A stretch of DNA of 19,187 nt, taken from contig NZ_LGDG01000023.1 of the NCBI RefSeq assembly GCF_001279775.1, positions 1 through 19,187 on the forward strand, in the 5' to 3' direction. Below the pieces are notes generated by a model. That model was not told the DNA's origin. It searched no databases and was given only the letters and a program-made list of their open reading frames with translations. Shown here piece after piece: positions 8,260 through 15,459 of this stretch (the stretch's first letter is position 1; each line of letters starts with the position of its first letter). Source of the DNA: Streptomyces sp. MMG1533 (GTDB lineage: Bacteria > Actinomycetota > Actinomycetes > Streptomycetales > Streptomycetaceae). The position numbers and the translations under genes were made by a program.

Positions 8260-9033
8260 TCAGGCGCCTTCGGCGGACAGTTCGGCGGGCGCGGCGTCGC
8301 CGAGCGAGGCGAGGATCTCGTAGCGGCGACGGGCGAATTCGGGTTCGAACTGGGCTCCCGGGCGCCGCGGCGCGGGGACGTCGACGATCTCGCGTACGAC
8401 GGCGGGGCGGGGGCTGAGCAGGACGACCCGGTCGCCCAGCAGCAGGGCCTCGTCGACGTCATGGGTGACGAAGAGGATCGTGGTCCCGTATTGCTGCCAG
8501 ACCGAGATCAGCAGTCGCTGCATCTCCGAGCGGGTCTGGGCGTCCAGGGCGCCGAACGGCTCGTCCATCAGCATCACCCGGGGGCGGGTGGCCAGCGTCC
8601 GGGCGAGCTGTACACGTTGCCGCATACCGCCCGACAACTGGCCCGGCAGGTGGTCGAAGAAGCCCTCCAGGCCAACTTGGGCCAGGAGTTCCTCGGCTTC
8701 CTGTCGCCTTTGCCGCCGGGGCACGCCGCGCAGTTTGAGGGCGTACTCGACATTGCGGGCGGCCGAACGCCAGGGCAGCAGAGCGTCCTCCTGGAAGACC
8801 ATCGCGCAGGCCGTGTCGGCCCCACCCGCCGGTTTGCCGTCGACCTCCGCGCGCCCGGCGGTGGGTGTGAGCAGTCCCGCCAGGGCCCGCAGAATGGTCG
8901 ACTTCCCGCATCCGGACGGCCCGAGCAGGATGACGATCTCTCCGGGCCGCACTTCAAGATCGACCTCGGCGGTCGGCATGTCGCCGAAGGCGAGCTTCAG
9001 TCCTTCCAGCCGGACCCGCGCTCCGGCGTTCAT
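8260..9033 (-). CDS. ABC importer ATPase, SsuB/TauB/NrtD type (257 aa)
   Basis: Cytoplasmic ATPase of a sulfonate/nitrate/taurine-type importer. Walker A GPSGCGKST is at 38-46, the Q-loop region VFQEDALLPWRSAARNV at 79-95, the signature LSGGM at 133-137, Walker B VMLMDEP at 153-159 and the switch histidine at 191. The LLPWRS stretch after the Q-loop glutamine is typical of the SsuB/TauB group. ATG 9033 overlaps the permease stop (ATGA 9030-9033); the open frame continues upstream, but there it is the permease gene read out of phase. Complete, normal length. The transported compound cannot be read from the ATPase; the sulfur-related neighbours point to an organosulfur anion. Confidence 0.93.
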   Translation of the reverse strand: MNAGARVRLEGLKLAFGDMPTAEVDLEVRPGEIVILLGPSGCGKSTILRALAGLLTPTAGRAEVDGKPAGGADTACAMVFQEDALLPWRSAARNVEYALKLRGVPRRQRRQEAEELLAQVGLEGFFDHLPGQLSGGMRQRVQLARTLATRPRVMLMDEPFGALDAQTRSEMQRLLISVWQQYGTTILFVTHDVDEALLLGDRVVLLSPRPAVVREIVDVPAPRRPGAQFEPEFARRRYEILASLGDAAPAELSAEGA

Positions 9034-9926
9034 CGGGCGTTCCTCGGCAGCCAGCGGTTGACGCGGGACCCTAGTCGCTCCACCAGCCAAGCCGTTCCCC
9101 AGCCCAGGATGCCGATGGAGAGCATTCCGACGATCACACCGGAGTAGTCGAGTAGGCCGTAGGACTGCCAGGTGTAGTAGCCGATGCCGAATTGACCGGA
9201 GATCATCTCGGCGCTGATGACGCAGATCCAGGCCACGCCCATGGAGACGGACAGCCCGGAGAATATGCCGGGCATCGCTCCGGGAAGCACCACGTGCGCC
9301 AGTACCGAGAGCCGGCGGGCGCCCATCGTCCGGGCGGCCTCCTCCCAGACCTTGGGCAGGGTCTTCATGGCGTGGATGGTGCTCACCGCCACCGGGAAGA
9401 ACGCGGCGAAGAAGGTGATGAAGACGATGCCCTGCTCGCCGGTCGGGAAGATGAGGATCGCCAGCGGGACCAGGGCGATCGCCGGGATCGGCCGGGCCAC
9501 CTCGATCAGCGGCCTGACCAGCGCCTGAACGACCCGGGAGCGCCCGATCGCCATGCCGATGGCCACCCCGCTCACCGCGGCGAGCCCGAAGCCGAGCAGG
9601 ATGCGGCGCAGACTGGCAAGCAGGTCCTGGTAGTAGCTGCCGGACTTCAGTTGCCCCTTGAGGGTGTCGTACACGTCGGCTGGGCCGGGCACCTTGTCGA
9701 AGCGCAGCCACAGGACGACGTCGTTGGCCGTGAGCAGGTACCAGATCAGCAGCGCGGCGGCCAGGGGCAGCGCTGCCCGCGCTCCGGAAGCCAGTCGGCG
9801 CGGCCAGGCTCCGAGCGCCGTGAGCGGGCGGAGGCCCGCCCGCACCCCGGGCCGTGGTCGCGGGGTGACGGCGATCGGTTCACCGGTGGGTGTCAGGGAC
9901 TGCTGGGAGACGGGAGTCGTTGTCAT
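9030..9926 (-). CDS. ABC importer permease, SsuC/TauC type (298 aa)
   Basis: Inner-membrane permease of the same importer. After a Pro-rich cytoplasmic tail of about 48 residues come a first membrane helix (about 51-66) and a BPD_transp_1 core with helices near 107-127, 147-160, 167-184, 222-240 and 258-282. The EAA loop that docks on the ATPase reads EEAARTMGARRLSVLAHVVL at 195-214, followed by PG. ATG 9926 is preceded by AGGAAAGAGG. The 66 bp between the binding-protein gene and this one carries a direct repeat CTGCGATA (9939-9946 and 9958-9965) of unknown meaning. Translation of the ATPase is coupled through the 4-base overlap. Confidence 0.93.
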   Translation of the reverse strand: MTTTPVSQQSLTPTGEPIAVTPRPRPGVRAGLRPLTALGAWPRRLASGARAALPLAAALLIWYLLTANDVVLWLRFDKVPGPADVYDTLKGQLKSGSYYQDLLASLRRILLGFGLAAVSGVAIGMAIGRSRVVQALVRPLIEVARPIPAIALVPLAILIFPTGEQGIVFITFFAAFFPVAVSTIHAMKTLPKVWEEAARTMGARRLSVLAHVVLPGAMPGIFSGLSVSMGVAWICVISAEMISGQFGIGYYTWQSYGLLDYSGVIVGMLSIGILGWGTAWLVERLGSRVNRWLPRNAR

Positions 9927-9992
9927 ACGTCCTCTTTCCTGCGATACCTGCTCAGCTCTGCGATAGGTGCGGGTCCATGGCTCGGCTACGGC

Positions 9993-11456
9993 TCACGAAG
10001 CAGCCTCAAGCGCCGCCTCGTAGCCGAGCTTTCGGGCGTCGGAGTGGTCCGCCAGATAGGAGTCGGCGTCCGCGGTCACCGCGAACGGCAGCAGGCGGGA
10101 ATTAGCGGCCCGGTCGGGGTCGAGCACCCAGGTCGCGGCGGATGCGAACATCCGGGTCCCGTTCTTCGCGTCCGGTACGTAGGCGGCTCGTACGCCCCCG
10201 TCGTGGGCGACGATCTGCCGCAGCAGGCAGGTGGGAGTCGCCGCGACCCTGGTCGACTTCTGACCGCTGAACCACACTTCCGAGGCGGTACGCGGATCCT
10301 TGACGGGCTCGTGACAGACCGGGTCCCGGCCGCTGAGCGTGTTCGGGGACGCGGTGCTCTTGCTGGCGGCGTCGTACGAGGCGCCGTAGATCTTGCGGAG
10401 GTAGCTGTCGTTGACGAACTTGTCGAGGTCCAGGTTCTTGACCGAGCCGAGGTCCTTGAGGAAGGGCAGGTCCTTGGAGAGCGCGTCGGCCAGTTGGGGT
10501 TTGATGGTCGGGTCGAAGGTCACCAGGCCGTTCGGTCCGTTGTAGAGGTAGACCACCTCGGGTTCGATTCCCGTGGCCTTGGCGACCTGCTGGGCGGCGG
10601 CCAGCGGGTTCTTGTTGAGGTAGTCCGCCGTGGCGCGGACCGATTCCAGGAAGGCCCGCATCACTTCGGGGTGGTCGTCGGCGTACGCCTTGCGGGAGAC
10701 GACGGCGTGGAAGGTCGGAACGCCGTTGGACCCGCCGTCGTAGAGCAGCCTGCCCTGCTTGCGGAACACCATGAGCTGCGGCCAGGGCACGAACTGGGAC
10801 AGTGCGGCGACCTGTTTGCCCTGGAGCGCAGAGGCGCCGACCGCCGGCTCCTGGTTGAGCAGCTTGACGTCGTCCGGGCTCAGCCCGTTCTTGCGCAGGG
10901 CGTTCACGAGCATTCCGTGTGCGGCCGAACCGACACTGGTGGACACCACCTTGCCGCGCAGATCGGTCAGCTTCTGTGCCGGAGAGTCCTTCGGCACGAC
11001 GACCTCATTGAGCGATCCGCGCAGGTTGTAGCCGGTGACGGCGACCAGTTCCGAACTAGCGTCGGGGAACTCGGCGGTCTTCGAACCGTTGACGAGGACG
11101 GGGTAGTCGCCCATGGAGCCGATGTCCACCTTGCCGGCGATCATCTGGGCGGTCAGCGGCGGCCCCGAGGGGAAGTCCTGCCAGACGACCTTGTAGTGCA
11201 CTCCGGAAGTCTTGCCGATGGCATTCAGCCTGCGCTCGAAGGTGCCGCGCTGGCGCAGCAAGGTGCCCGCGGTGACGGTGTTGATGGTCTTGGATTGGAA
11301 GCCGATGTTGACCACCACGGTCGAGGACCCGGCCGAGGTGCCGGTACCGCAGGCACTGGCGCCGAGCCCCAGCACGGCGAGTACGCCGAGCAACGGCCGA
11401 CGGCGGGACCGCTTCAGGAGCAAGGGCCGTGGGACGGGGTGCGGAAAGGGATACAT
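9993..11456 (-). CDS. ABC substrate-binding lipoprotein with NosL-like C-terminal extension (487 aa)
   Basis: Secreted, lipid-anchored binding protein of the importer. The signal peptide has a basic N-region (RSRRR), a hydrophobic core and cleavage before Cys36 (GASAC). Residues 46-362 are an NMT1/SsuA-like periplasmic binding fold (VNIGFQSKTIN, KVDIGSMGDYPVLVNGS, LRGKVVSTSVGSAAHGML). Relatives usually end near 330 residues. Here ~110 further residues (375-487) include DPVCHEPVKDPR (Cys381), TPTCLLRQIV (Cys410), TWVLD and a final LGYEAAL, resembling NosL, a Cu(I)-binding lipoprotein of nitrous oxide reductase assembly. The NosL link rests on remembered motifs. ATG 11456 has GGAG at good spacing, 12 bp after the ferredoxin stop. 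Confidence 0.88.
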   Translation of the reverse strand: MYPFPHPVPRPLLLKRSRRRPLLGVLAVLGLGASACGTGTSAGSSTVVVNIGFQSKTINTVTAGTLLRQRGTFERRLNAIGKTSGVHYKVVWQDFPSGPPLTAQMIAGKVDIGSMGDYPVLVNGSKTAEFPDASSELVAVTGYNLRGSLNEVVVPKDSPAQKLTDLRGKVVSTSVGSAAHGMLVNALRKNGLSPDDVKLLNQEPAVGASALQGKQVAALSQFVPWPQLMVFRKQGRLLYDGGSNGVPTFHAVVSRKAYADDHPEVMRAFLESVRATADYLNKNPLAAAQQVAKATGIEPEVVYLYNGPNGLVTFDPTIKPQLADALSKDLPFLKDLGSVKNLDLDKFVNDSYLRKIYGASYDAASKSTASPNTLSGRDPVCHEPVKDPRTASEVWFSGQKSTRVAATPTCLLRQIVAHDGGVRAAYVPDAKNGTRMFASAATWVLDPDRAANSRLLPFAVTADADSYLADHSDARKLGYEAALEAAS

Positions 11457-11468
11457 GTCAGGCTCCAG

Positions 11469-11696
11469 TCACCGCAGCAGGAAGGGGATGTCGACCGTGA
11501 CGGCGTCGACCGGGCACCGGGCCGCGCAGGGACCGCAGTACCAGCACTCGTCGACGTGCATGTACGCCTTGCCGGTCTCGGGGTGGATGGCCAGTGAGTC
11601 GAGCGGGCACATGTCCACGCAGAGGGTGCAGCCGTCGATGCACTTGGATTCGTCGATGGTGACCGGTACGTCGACCCGGTTGGATGCGTGCGCCAT
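11469..11696 (-). CDS. AprB-like 2[4Fe-4S] ferredoxin (75 aa)
   Basis: Small ferredoxin with eight cysteines: 19, 23, 26, 30 (C-x3-C-x2-C-x3-CP) and 51, 54, 57, 61 (C-x2-C-x2-C-x3-CP). The MHVDECWYCGPCAARCP segment and IPFLLR tail resemble AprB, the electron-transfer subunit of adenylylsulfate reductase, and ferredoxins found beside FrdA/AprA-like flavoproteins in other bacteria. The first cluster motif has three residues, not two, between its first cysteines. ATG 11696 is preceded by AAGGAG six bases upstream, 12 bp after the HEAT gene stop. It most likely passes electrons to or from the flavoprotein encoded two genes upstream. Confidence 0.92.
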   Translation of the reverse strand: MAHASNRVDVPVTIDESKCIDGCTLCVDMCPLDSLAIHPETGKAYMHVDECWYCGPCAARCPVDAVTVDIPFLLR

Positions 11697-11708
11697 CAGT
11701 GGTCTCCT

Positions 11709-12674
11709 TCAGCCTGTCGCGGTGTCGGTGGTCGGGGATTCGGTGAGGTCCGCACAAGCGTCGGACAGGCCCATGCGGGCAAAGGCGCGGACATCGGCGT
11801 CCACGTCGGCGACGGCTGCCTCAAGTGCGGCCCGGACCTCCGGGCGCCCCGCGGTCAGGCCCCCGAGGGCACGCACGGCGGCCTTGCGTACGTCGAGGTT
11901 GGTGTCCCTCGTCGCGGTGATCAGCGGAGCGACCACCTGCTGGGGATCCGCCACCGCCAGCGCGGCCGCCGCCCCTTGCCGGATCTGCCATGCCGGGTCG
12001 GTCAGAGCCGTGCGGGCCAAGTCCGCCGCCTGCTCGGTGCAGCCGGTGTGGGCCATGGCGGACAGGGCCGCGGCCCGGACCAGGACGTCGGAGTCCTCGG
12101 CGAGGCGGATCAGGGTGGCGACGCCGCGGGGGTCTCCGACGGCGGCCAGCCCTCGGGCCACGGCGAGACGTACCGCGGCGGCCGGGTCACCGGCAGCGTC
12201 CGCCAGCGCGTCCAGTGCGTCCAGTGAGACGAGCCCGAGCACGGTCTCGCAGCGCACGGCCTCGTCCGGGTCGGTGAGCAGCGCGGTCAACTCGTCGACC
12301 GTGCACAGCCGGTGACGCCACAGGGCGACCACCGCGGCGGACCGGACATCGGCGTCGGGGTGCTCGCACGCCTCGCGCAGCGACCGTGTGAATCTCTCGC
12401 CGGACACCAGCACTTCGCGCAGCTCGCTGAGCAGTTCGATGGCGGCGCAGCGAACCGACTCGTCCGGGTCCAGAAGAGCCGCGGCGAAGACCGCCGACGG
12501 CTCCTCCCAGGATTCCGCGGCCTCACTGAGCACGGTCAGCGCGGTGCGGCGCACGTCGGGGTCGGCGTCGGTGAGGAACTCCGCCAGTTCCTCGGTGGTG
12601 GGCGCTTCGTCCACGAGTTCGAGGAGCGCCAGGATGCGGTGGGGGCCGCCCTGCGTGGGCGTGCTGCCGGTCAT
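11709..12674 (-). CDS. HEAT-repeat protein (321 aa)
   Basis: Soluble all-helical scaffold. About nine degenerate HEAT/PBS-lyase-type repeats of ~30 residues can be read, each with a D-P/A-D-x-x-V-R core: DADPDVRRTAL, DPDESVRCAAI, DADVRSAAV, DPDEAVRCETV, DPAAAVRLAV, DSDVLVRAAAL, DPAWQIRQGA, DTNLDVRKAAV, DVDADVRAFAR. There are no cysteine clusters or membrane segments. ATG 12674 overlaps the flavoprotein stop as ATGA (12671-12674), while a longer open frame to 13391 only runs antisense-like through the flavoprotein gene. Its place between flavoprotein and ferredoxin suggests a structural or assembly subunit of that enzyme. No enzymatic role is visible. Confidence 0.9.
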   Translation of the reverse strand: MTGSTPTQGGPHRILALLELVDEAPTTEELAEFLTDADPDVRRTALTVLSEAAESWEEPSAVFAAALLDPDESVRCAAIELLSELREVLVSGERFTRSLREACEHPDADVRSAAVVALWRHRLCTVDELTALLTDPDEAVRCETVLGLVSLDALDALADAAGDPAAAVRLAVARGLAAVGDPRGVATLIRLAEDSDVLVRAAALSAMAHTGCTEQAADLARTALTDPAWQIRQGAAAALAVADPQQVVAPLITATRDTNLDVRKAAVRALGGLTAGRPEVRAALEAAVADVDADVRAFARMGLSDACADLTESPTTDTATG

Positions 12675-14455
12675 CCCCACACCGCCGCCAGGTCGGCGCC
12701 GGTCGGGGCGGGCACGTCCGGAACCCCGTCCGGGCGGGTGAATCCGGGCACCGGCACGATGTACGGCGCCACCGGCCGGGTCAGTGTCTCCATCTCGCCC
12801 GTCTCCCCCGCGCCCGCCGCGCGGCTCTTGCGCAGGTTGAGATGACGGAACCAGTTCGCGTCGTCCTGCTCGGGCCAGTCGGCGCGCTGGTGGTAGAGGC
12901 CCCAGCGGCTTTCCGTACGGGCCAGTGAGGCGCGCGCGGCCATCTCGGCGCAGTCGCGGATGAAGGTGACCTCGGCGCAGCGCATCAGCTCGTGCGGGGT
13001 GCGGGCCCCCATGCCGGCGATCTCGCGGCTCATCCGCCCGAACGCCTCCAGGCCGAGGGTCAGATAGCGGTCGGTCTTGGGCGGCTGGAGGTAGTCGTTG
13101 ACAAAGCGGCGGAGCTTGTACTCCACCTGCGGCTGGGGCGGCCCGTCCGGGTGGGACAGGGGCCGGTAGATCAGTTCGTGTGCCGCCGTGATCTGGTCCT
13201 CGGGCAGGGCGGGGCGGCCAGCAGAGGCGGCGAAGCCGCTGGCGTGTTCGCCGGCGATGTCTCCGTAGACGAAGGCGCCGATCATGTAGTTGTGCGGTAC
13301 GCAGGCCATGTCTCCGGCGGCGTACAGGCCCGGCACGGTGGTGGCGGCGTGCTCGTCGACCCATACGCCCGAGGCGGAGTGGCCGCTGCACAGTCCGATC
13401 TCAGAGACGTGCATCTCGATGTCGCGGGTGCGGTAGTCGTGACCGCGACCTTCGTGGAAGGTGCCGCGGGTGGGCCGCTCGGTGGTGTGCAGGATGCCCT
13501 CGATCTGGTTGATCGTGGTGTTCGGCAGATGGCTGAGCTTGAGGTAGATGGGACCTCGGGCGCTGTCCAGTTCGCGCTTGACCTCGGCCATCATGTGGCC
13601 GGACCAGTAGTCGCAGTCGACGAAGCGGTTGCCGTCGGCGTTGACCGTGTAGCCCCCGAAGGGGTTGGCGACGTAGGCGCAGGCCGGCCCGTTGTAGTCC
13701 TTGATGAGCGGGTTGATCTGGAAGCACTCGATGCCGGACAGTTCCGCGCCCGCGTGGTACGCCATCGCGTAGCCGTCTCCGGCGTTGGTGGGGTTTTCGT
13801 ACGTGCCGTACAGATAGCCGCTGGCCGGAAGGCCCAGGCGCCCGCAAGCCCCGGCGGCCAGGATCACCGCGCCGGCCGAGATGGTGACGAACTCCCCTGA
13901 CCGGGTGTCGAAGCCCACCGCGCCGACCGCCCGGCCGTCCACGGTGAGGACCCGCACCGGCATGATCCGGTTCTCGATCGTGACCCGGGAGCGCACCTGG
14001 CGGGCGCGCAGCGTACGGTACAGGACCTTCTTGACGTCGCGGCCCTCCGGCATCGGCAACACATAGCTGCCCGAGCGGTGCACCTTGCGCACGGCGTACT
14101 CGTTGTGTTCGTCCTTCTCGAACTTGACGCCGTAGCCCTCCAGCCGCTGCACCATGCCGAAGCCGCGGGTGGCGGTCTCGTAGATGGTGCGCTGGTTGAC
14201 GATGCCGTCGTTGGCGAGGGTGATGTCGGCGACGTAGTCCTCGGGGGTCGCCTTGCCCGGAACGACGGCGTTGTTCACCCCGTCCATGCCCATGGCCAGA
14301 GCGCCGGAGTGACGTACGTGTGCTTTTTCCAGCAGGAGGACGTCCGCGCCGTTCGCTGCCGCGGTGAGGGCCGCCATGGTGCCGGCGGTGCCCCCGCCGA
14401 CGATGAGGACGTCGCAGGTGAACTCGCGGCGTTGAGAATGGGGTGGGATCTGCAC
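12671..14455 (-). CDS. FAD-dependent oxidoreductase, AprA/FrdA-like flavoprotein (594 aa)
   Basis: Member of the succinate dehydrogenase / fumarate reductase / APS reductase flavoprotein family. The FAD motif VLIVGGGTAGTMAALTAA is at 17-34, with LLEKAHVRHSGALAMG after it. Near the C-terminal half come an ATPEDYVADITLANDGIVN segment, RGPIYLKL, a HSASGVWVDE capping part and the FAD-closing VPGLYAAGDMA. These details and the AprB-like ferredoxin look more like AprA than SdhA. The stretch INPLIKDYNGP aligns by memory with the AprA segment holding the APS-binding arginine, which seems to be leucine here, so the substrate may differ from APS. The start is GTG 14455, five bases after the GntR stop, with AAAGGGG inside the gntR end. 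Probably the catalytic subunit of the cluster. Confidence 0.85.
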   Translation of the reverse strand: MQIPPHSQRREFTCDVLIVGGGTAGTMAALTAAANGADVLLLEKAHVRHSGALAMGMDGVNNAVVPGKATPEDYVADITLANDGIVNQRTIYETATRGFGMVQRLEGYGVKFEKDEHNEYAVRKVHRSGSYVLPMPEGRDVKKVLYRTLRARQVRSRVTIENRIMPVRVLTVDGRAVGAVGFDTRSGEFVTISAGAVILAAGACGRLGLPASGYLYGTYENPTNAGDGYAMAYHAGAELSGIECFQINPLIKDYNGPACAYVANPFGGYTVNADGNRFVDCDYWSGHMMAEVKRELDSARGPIYLKLSHLPNTTINQIEGILHTTERPTRGTFHEGRGHDYRTRDIEMHVSEIGLCSGHSASGVWVDEHAATTVPGLYAAGDMACVPHNYMIGAFVYGDIAGEHASGFAASAGRPALPEDQITAAHELIYRPLSHPDGPPQPQVEYKLRRFVNDYLQPPKTDRYLTLGLEAFGRMSREIAGMGARTPHELMRCAEVTFIRDCAEMAARASLARTESRWGLYHQRADWPEQDDANWFRHLNLRKSRAAGAGETGEMETLTRPVAPYIVPVPGFTRPDGVPDVPAPTGADLAAVWG

Positions 14456-14460
14456 GAAGG

Positions 14461-15246
14461 TCAGCCCCTTTCGGTGGAAGGGTGGTTCAGCAGCGGGTCG
14501 GGGGTGCGGTGGAGCCAGCCGGCCAGGGACATCCGGTCGCCGCGGAATCGGACGAACTCGAGATCGATCGGCCGGCCCGCGTTGGTGTAGGTCAGCCGTT
14601 CGAGAAACAGCAGGGGAAAGCCGTCCGCCACGCGCAGCAGGTCGGCGACCGTGCGGTCGGCGGCGATCGCCTCTATCGACAGTGCGGCGGCGCCGAGGGG
14701 CAGGCCCAGTTCGCCTTCGAGCAGCTCGAAGACGTCGTGTCGCGCCAGGTCCATCTCCAGCAGGGGCCTGCCGATGTCCGCGGGAAGGTAACTGGCGTCC
14801 AGCGACAGGGGCTGCCCGTCGAGCAGCCGCACCCGCTCCAGGGCGACCACTTCGGTGCCCGGGGCGAGTTCGAGACGCTCGGCGACGGTGGGTGTGGCGG
14901 GCACGGTGTCCGCCAGCAGTACCTGGTTGACCACGCGGTCGCAGCCGGTGTCGAAGCTCTCCGCGAGTCCGCGCAGCCGGTCCAGTCCCTGTACGGCCTT
15001 TCCCGACACGACGAACGTTCCGACGCCGGGAATCCGGTCGACCAGGCCCTCCATGCGCAGCAGCGCGAGGACGTCCCGGACGACGTTGCGGCTGGCTCCC
15101 AGTTCCGCGGCCAGCTCCGCCTCGGAGGGCAACGGCCGGGTTCCGTATACGCCGGTGAGAATGCGGGTGCGCAACACATCTCGAATGCGCCGTACCGGTG
15201 CGACACGGCTACCTGAACCTCTGCCACCTGCGACGATCCCTGTCAT
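14461..15246 (-). CDS. GntR-family regulator, HutC/UTRA type (261 aa)
   Basis: Likely ligand-responsive repressor of the operon it heads. A winged helix-turn-helix fills residues ~15-80 (LRTRILTGVYG, PLPSEAELAAELGASRNVVRDVL, IPGVGTFV). A UTRA effector domain follows (~95-245: VALERVRLLDGQPLSLDASYLP, LLFLERLTYTNAGRPIDLE), where a small molecule, perhaps the imported compound or a product, would bind. ATG 15246 is the only in-frame start near the domain, and no clear ribosome site precedes it, so translation may be weak or leaderless. Three TTACGC repeats lie upstream. It is followed after five bases by the flavoprotein gene, which implies autoregulation. Confidence 0.92.
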   Translation of the reverse strand: MTGIVAGGRGSGSRVAPVRRIRDVLRTRILTGVYGTRPLPSEAELAAELGASRNVVRDVLALLRMEGLVDRIPGVGTFVVSGKAVQGLDRLRGLAESFDTGCDRVVNQVLLADTVPATPTVAERLELAPGTEVVALERVRLLDGQPLSLDASYLPADIGRPLLEMDLARHDVFELLEGELGLPLGAAALSIEAIAADRTVADLLRVADGFPLLFLERLTYTNAGRPIDLEFVRFRGDRMSLAGWLHRTPDPLLNHPSTERG

Positions 15247-15270
15247 GGCCGGAATGCTGCGGATGCGGTG

Positions 15271-15309
15271 TTACGCCGACCGATTGCCGGAATTACGCAC
15301 TGGTTACGC
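15271..15309. promoter_or_regulatory. Three helically phased TTACGC repeats upstream of the GntR operon
   Basis: TTACGC occurs at 15271-15276, 15293-15298 and 15304-15309. The starts are 22 and 11 bp apart, i.e. two and one helical turns, all 25-63 bp upstream of the GntR start. A second short repeat, GCCGGAAT, is at 15248-15255 and 15286-15293. The array fits an operator region for the GntR protein or for the neighbouring LysR protein. I see no convincing -35/-10 pair. The rest of the gap to the lysR stop (15310-15459) shows nothing I can name. Confidence 0.45.
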
Positions 15310-15459
15310 CAACCTCATGACTGCCAACGCTCTCCTGACCTGGGAGAACAGCCATGGGCGAGCCGGTAGCGCCAGGGCTGTGGGCGCAGGGAGAGCTTGC
15401 GGGCACCCGCTGGGCAGGGGTTCCGGTGCGTGGCGGACGGTCGCCTGCGGGCCACCCGT

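Noticed and set aside
8260..9711. Longer, 483-residue form of the ABC ATPase
   Set aside because: The extra N-terminal part is the permease gene read in another frame; ATG 9033 gives the ATGA overlap and a normal ATPase length.
9192..11597. An 801-codon open frame on the plus strand
   Set aside because: It runs antisense to the binding protein and permease genes, which have clear families. Its His/Gly/Arg-rich composition is typical of the mirror frame of GC-rich genes.
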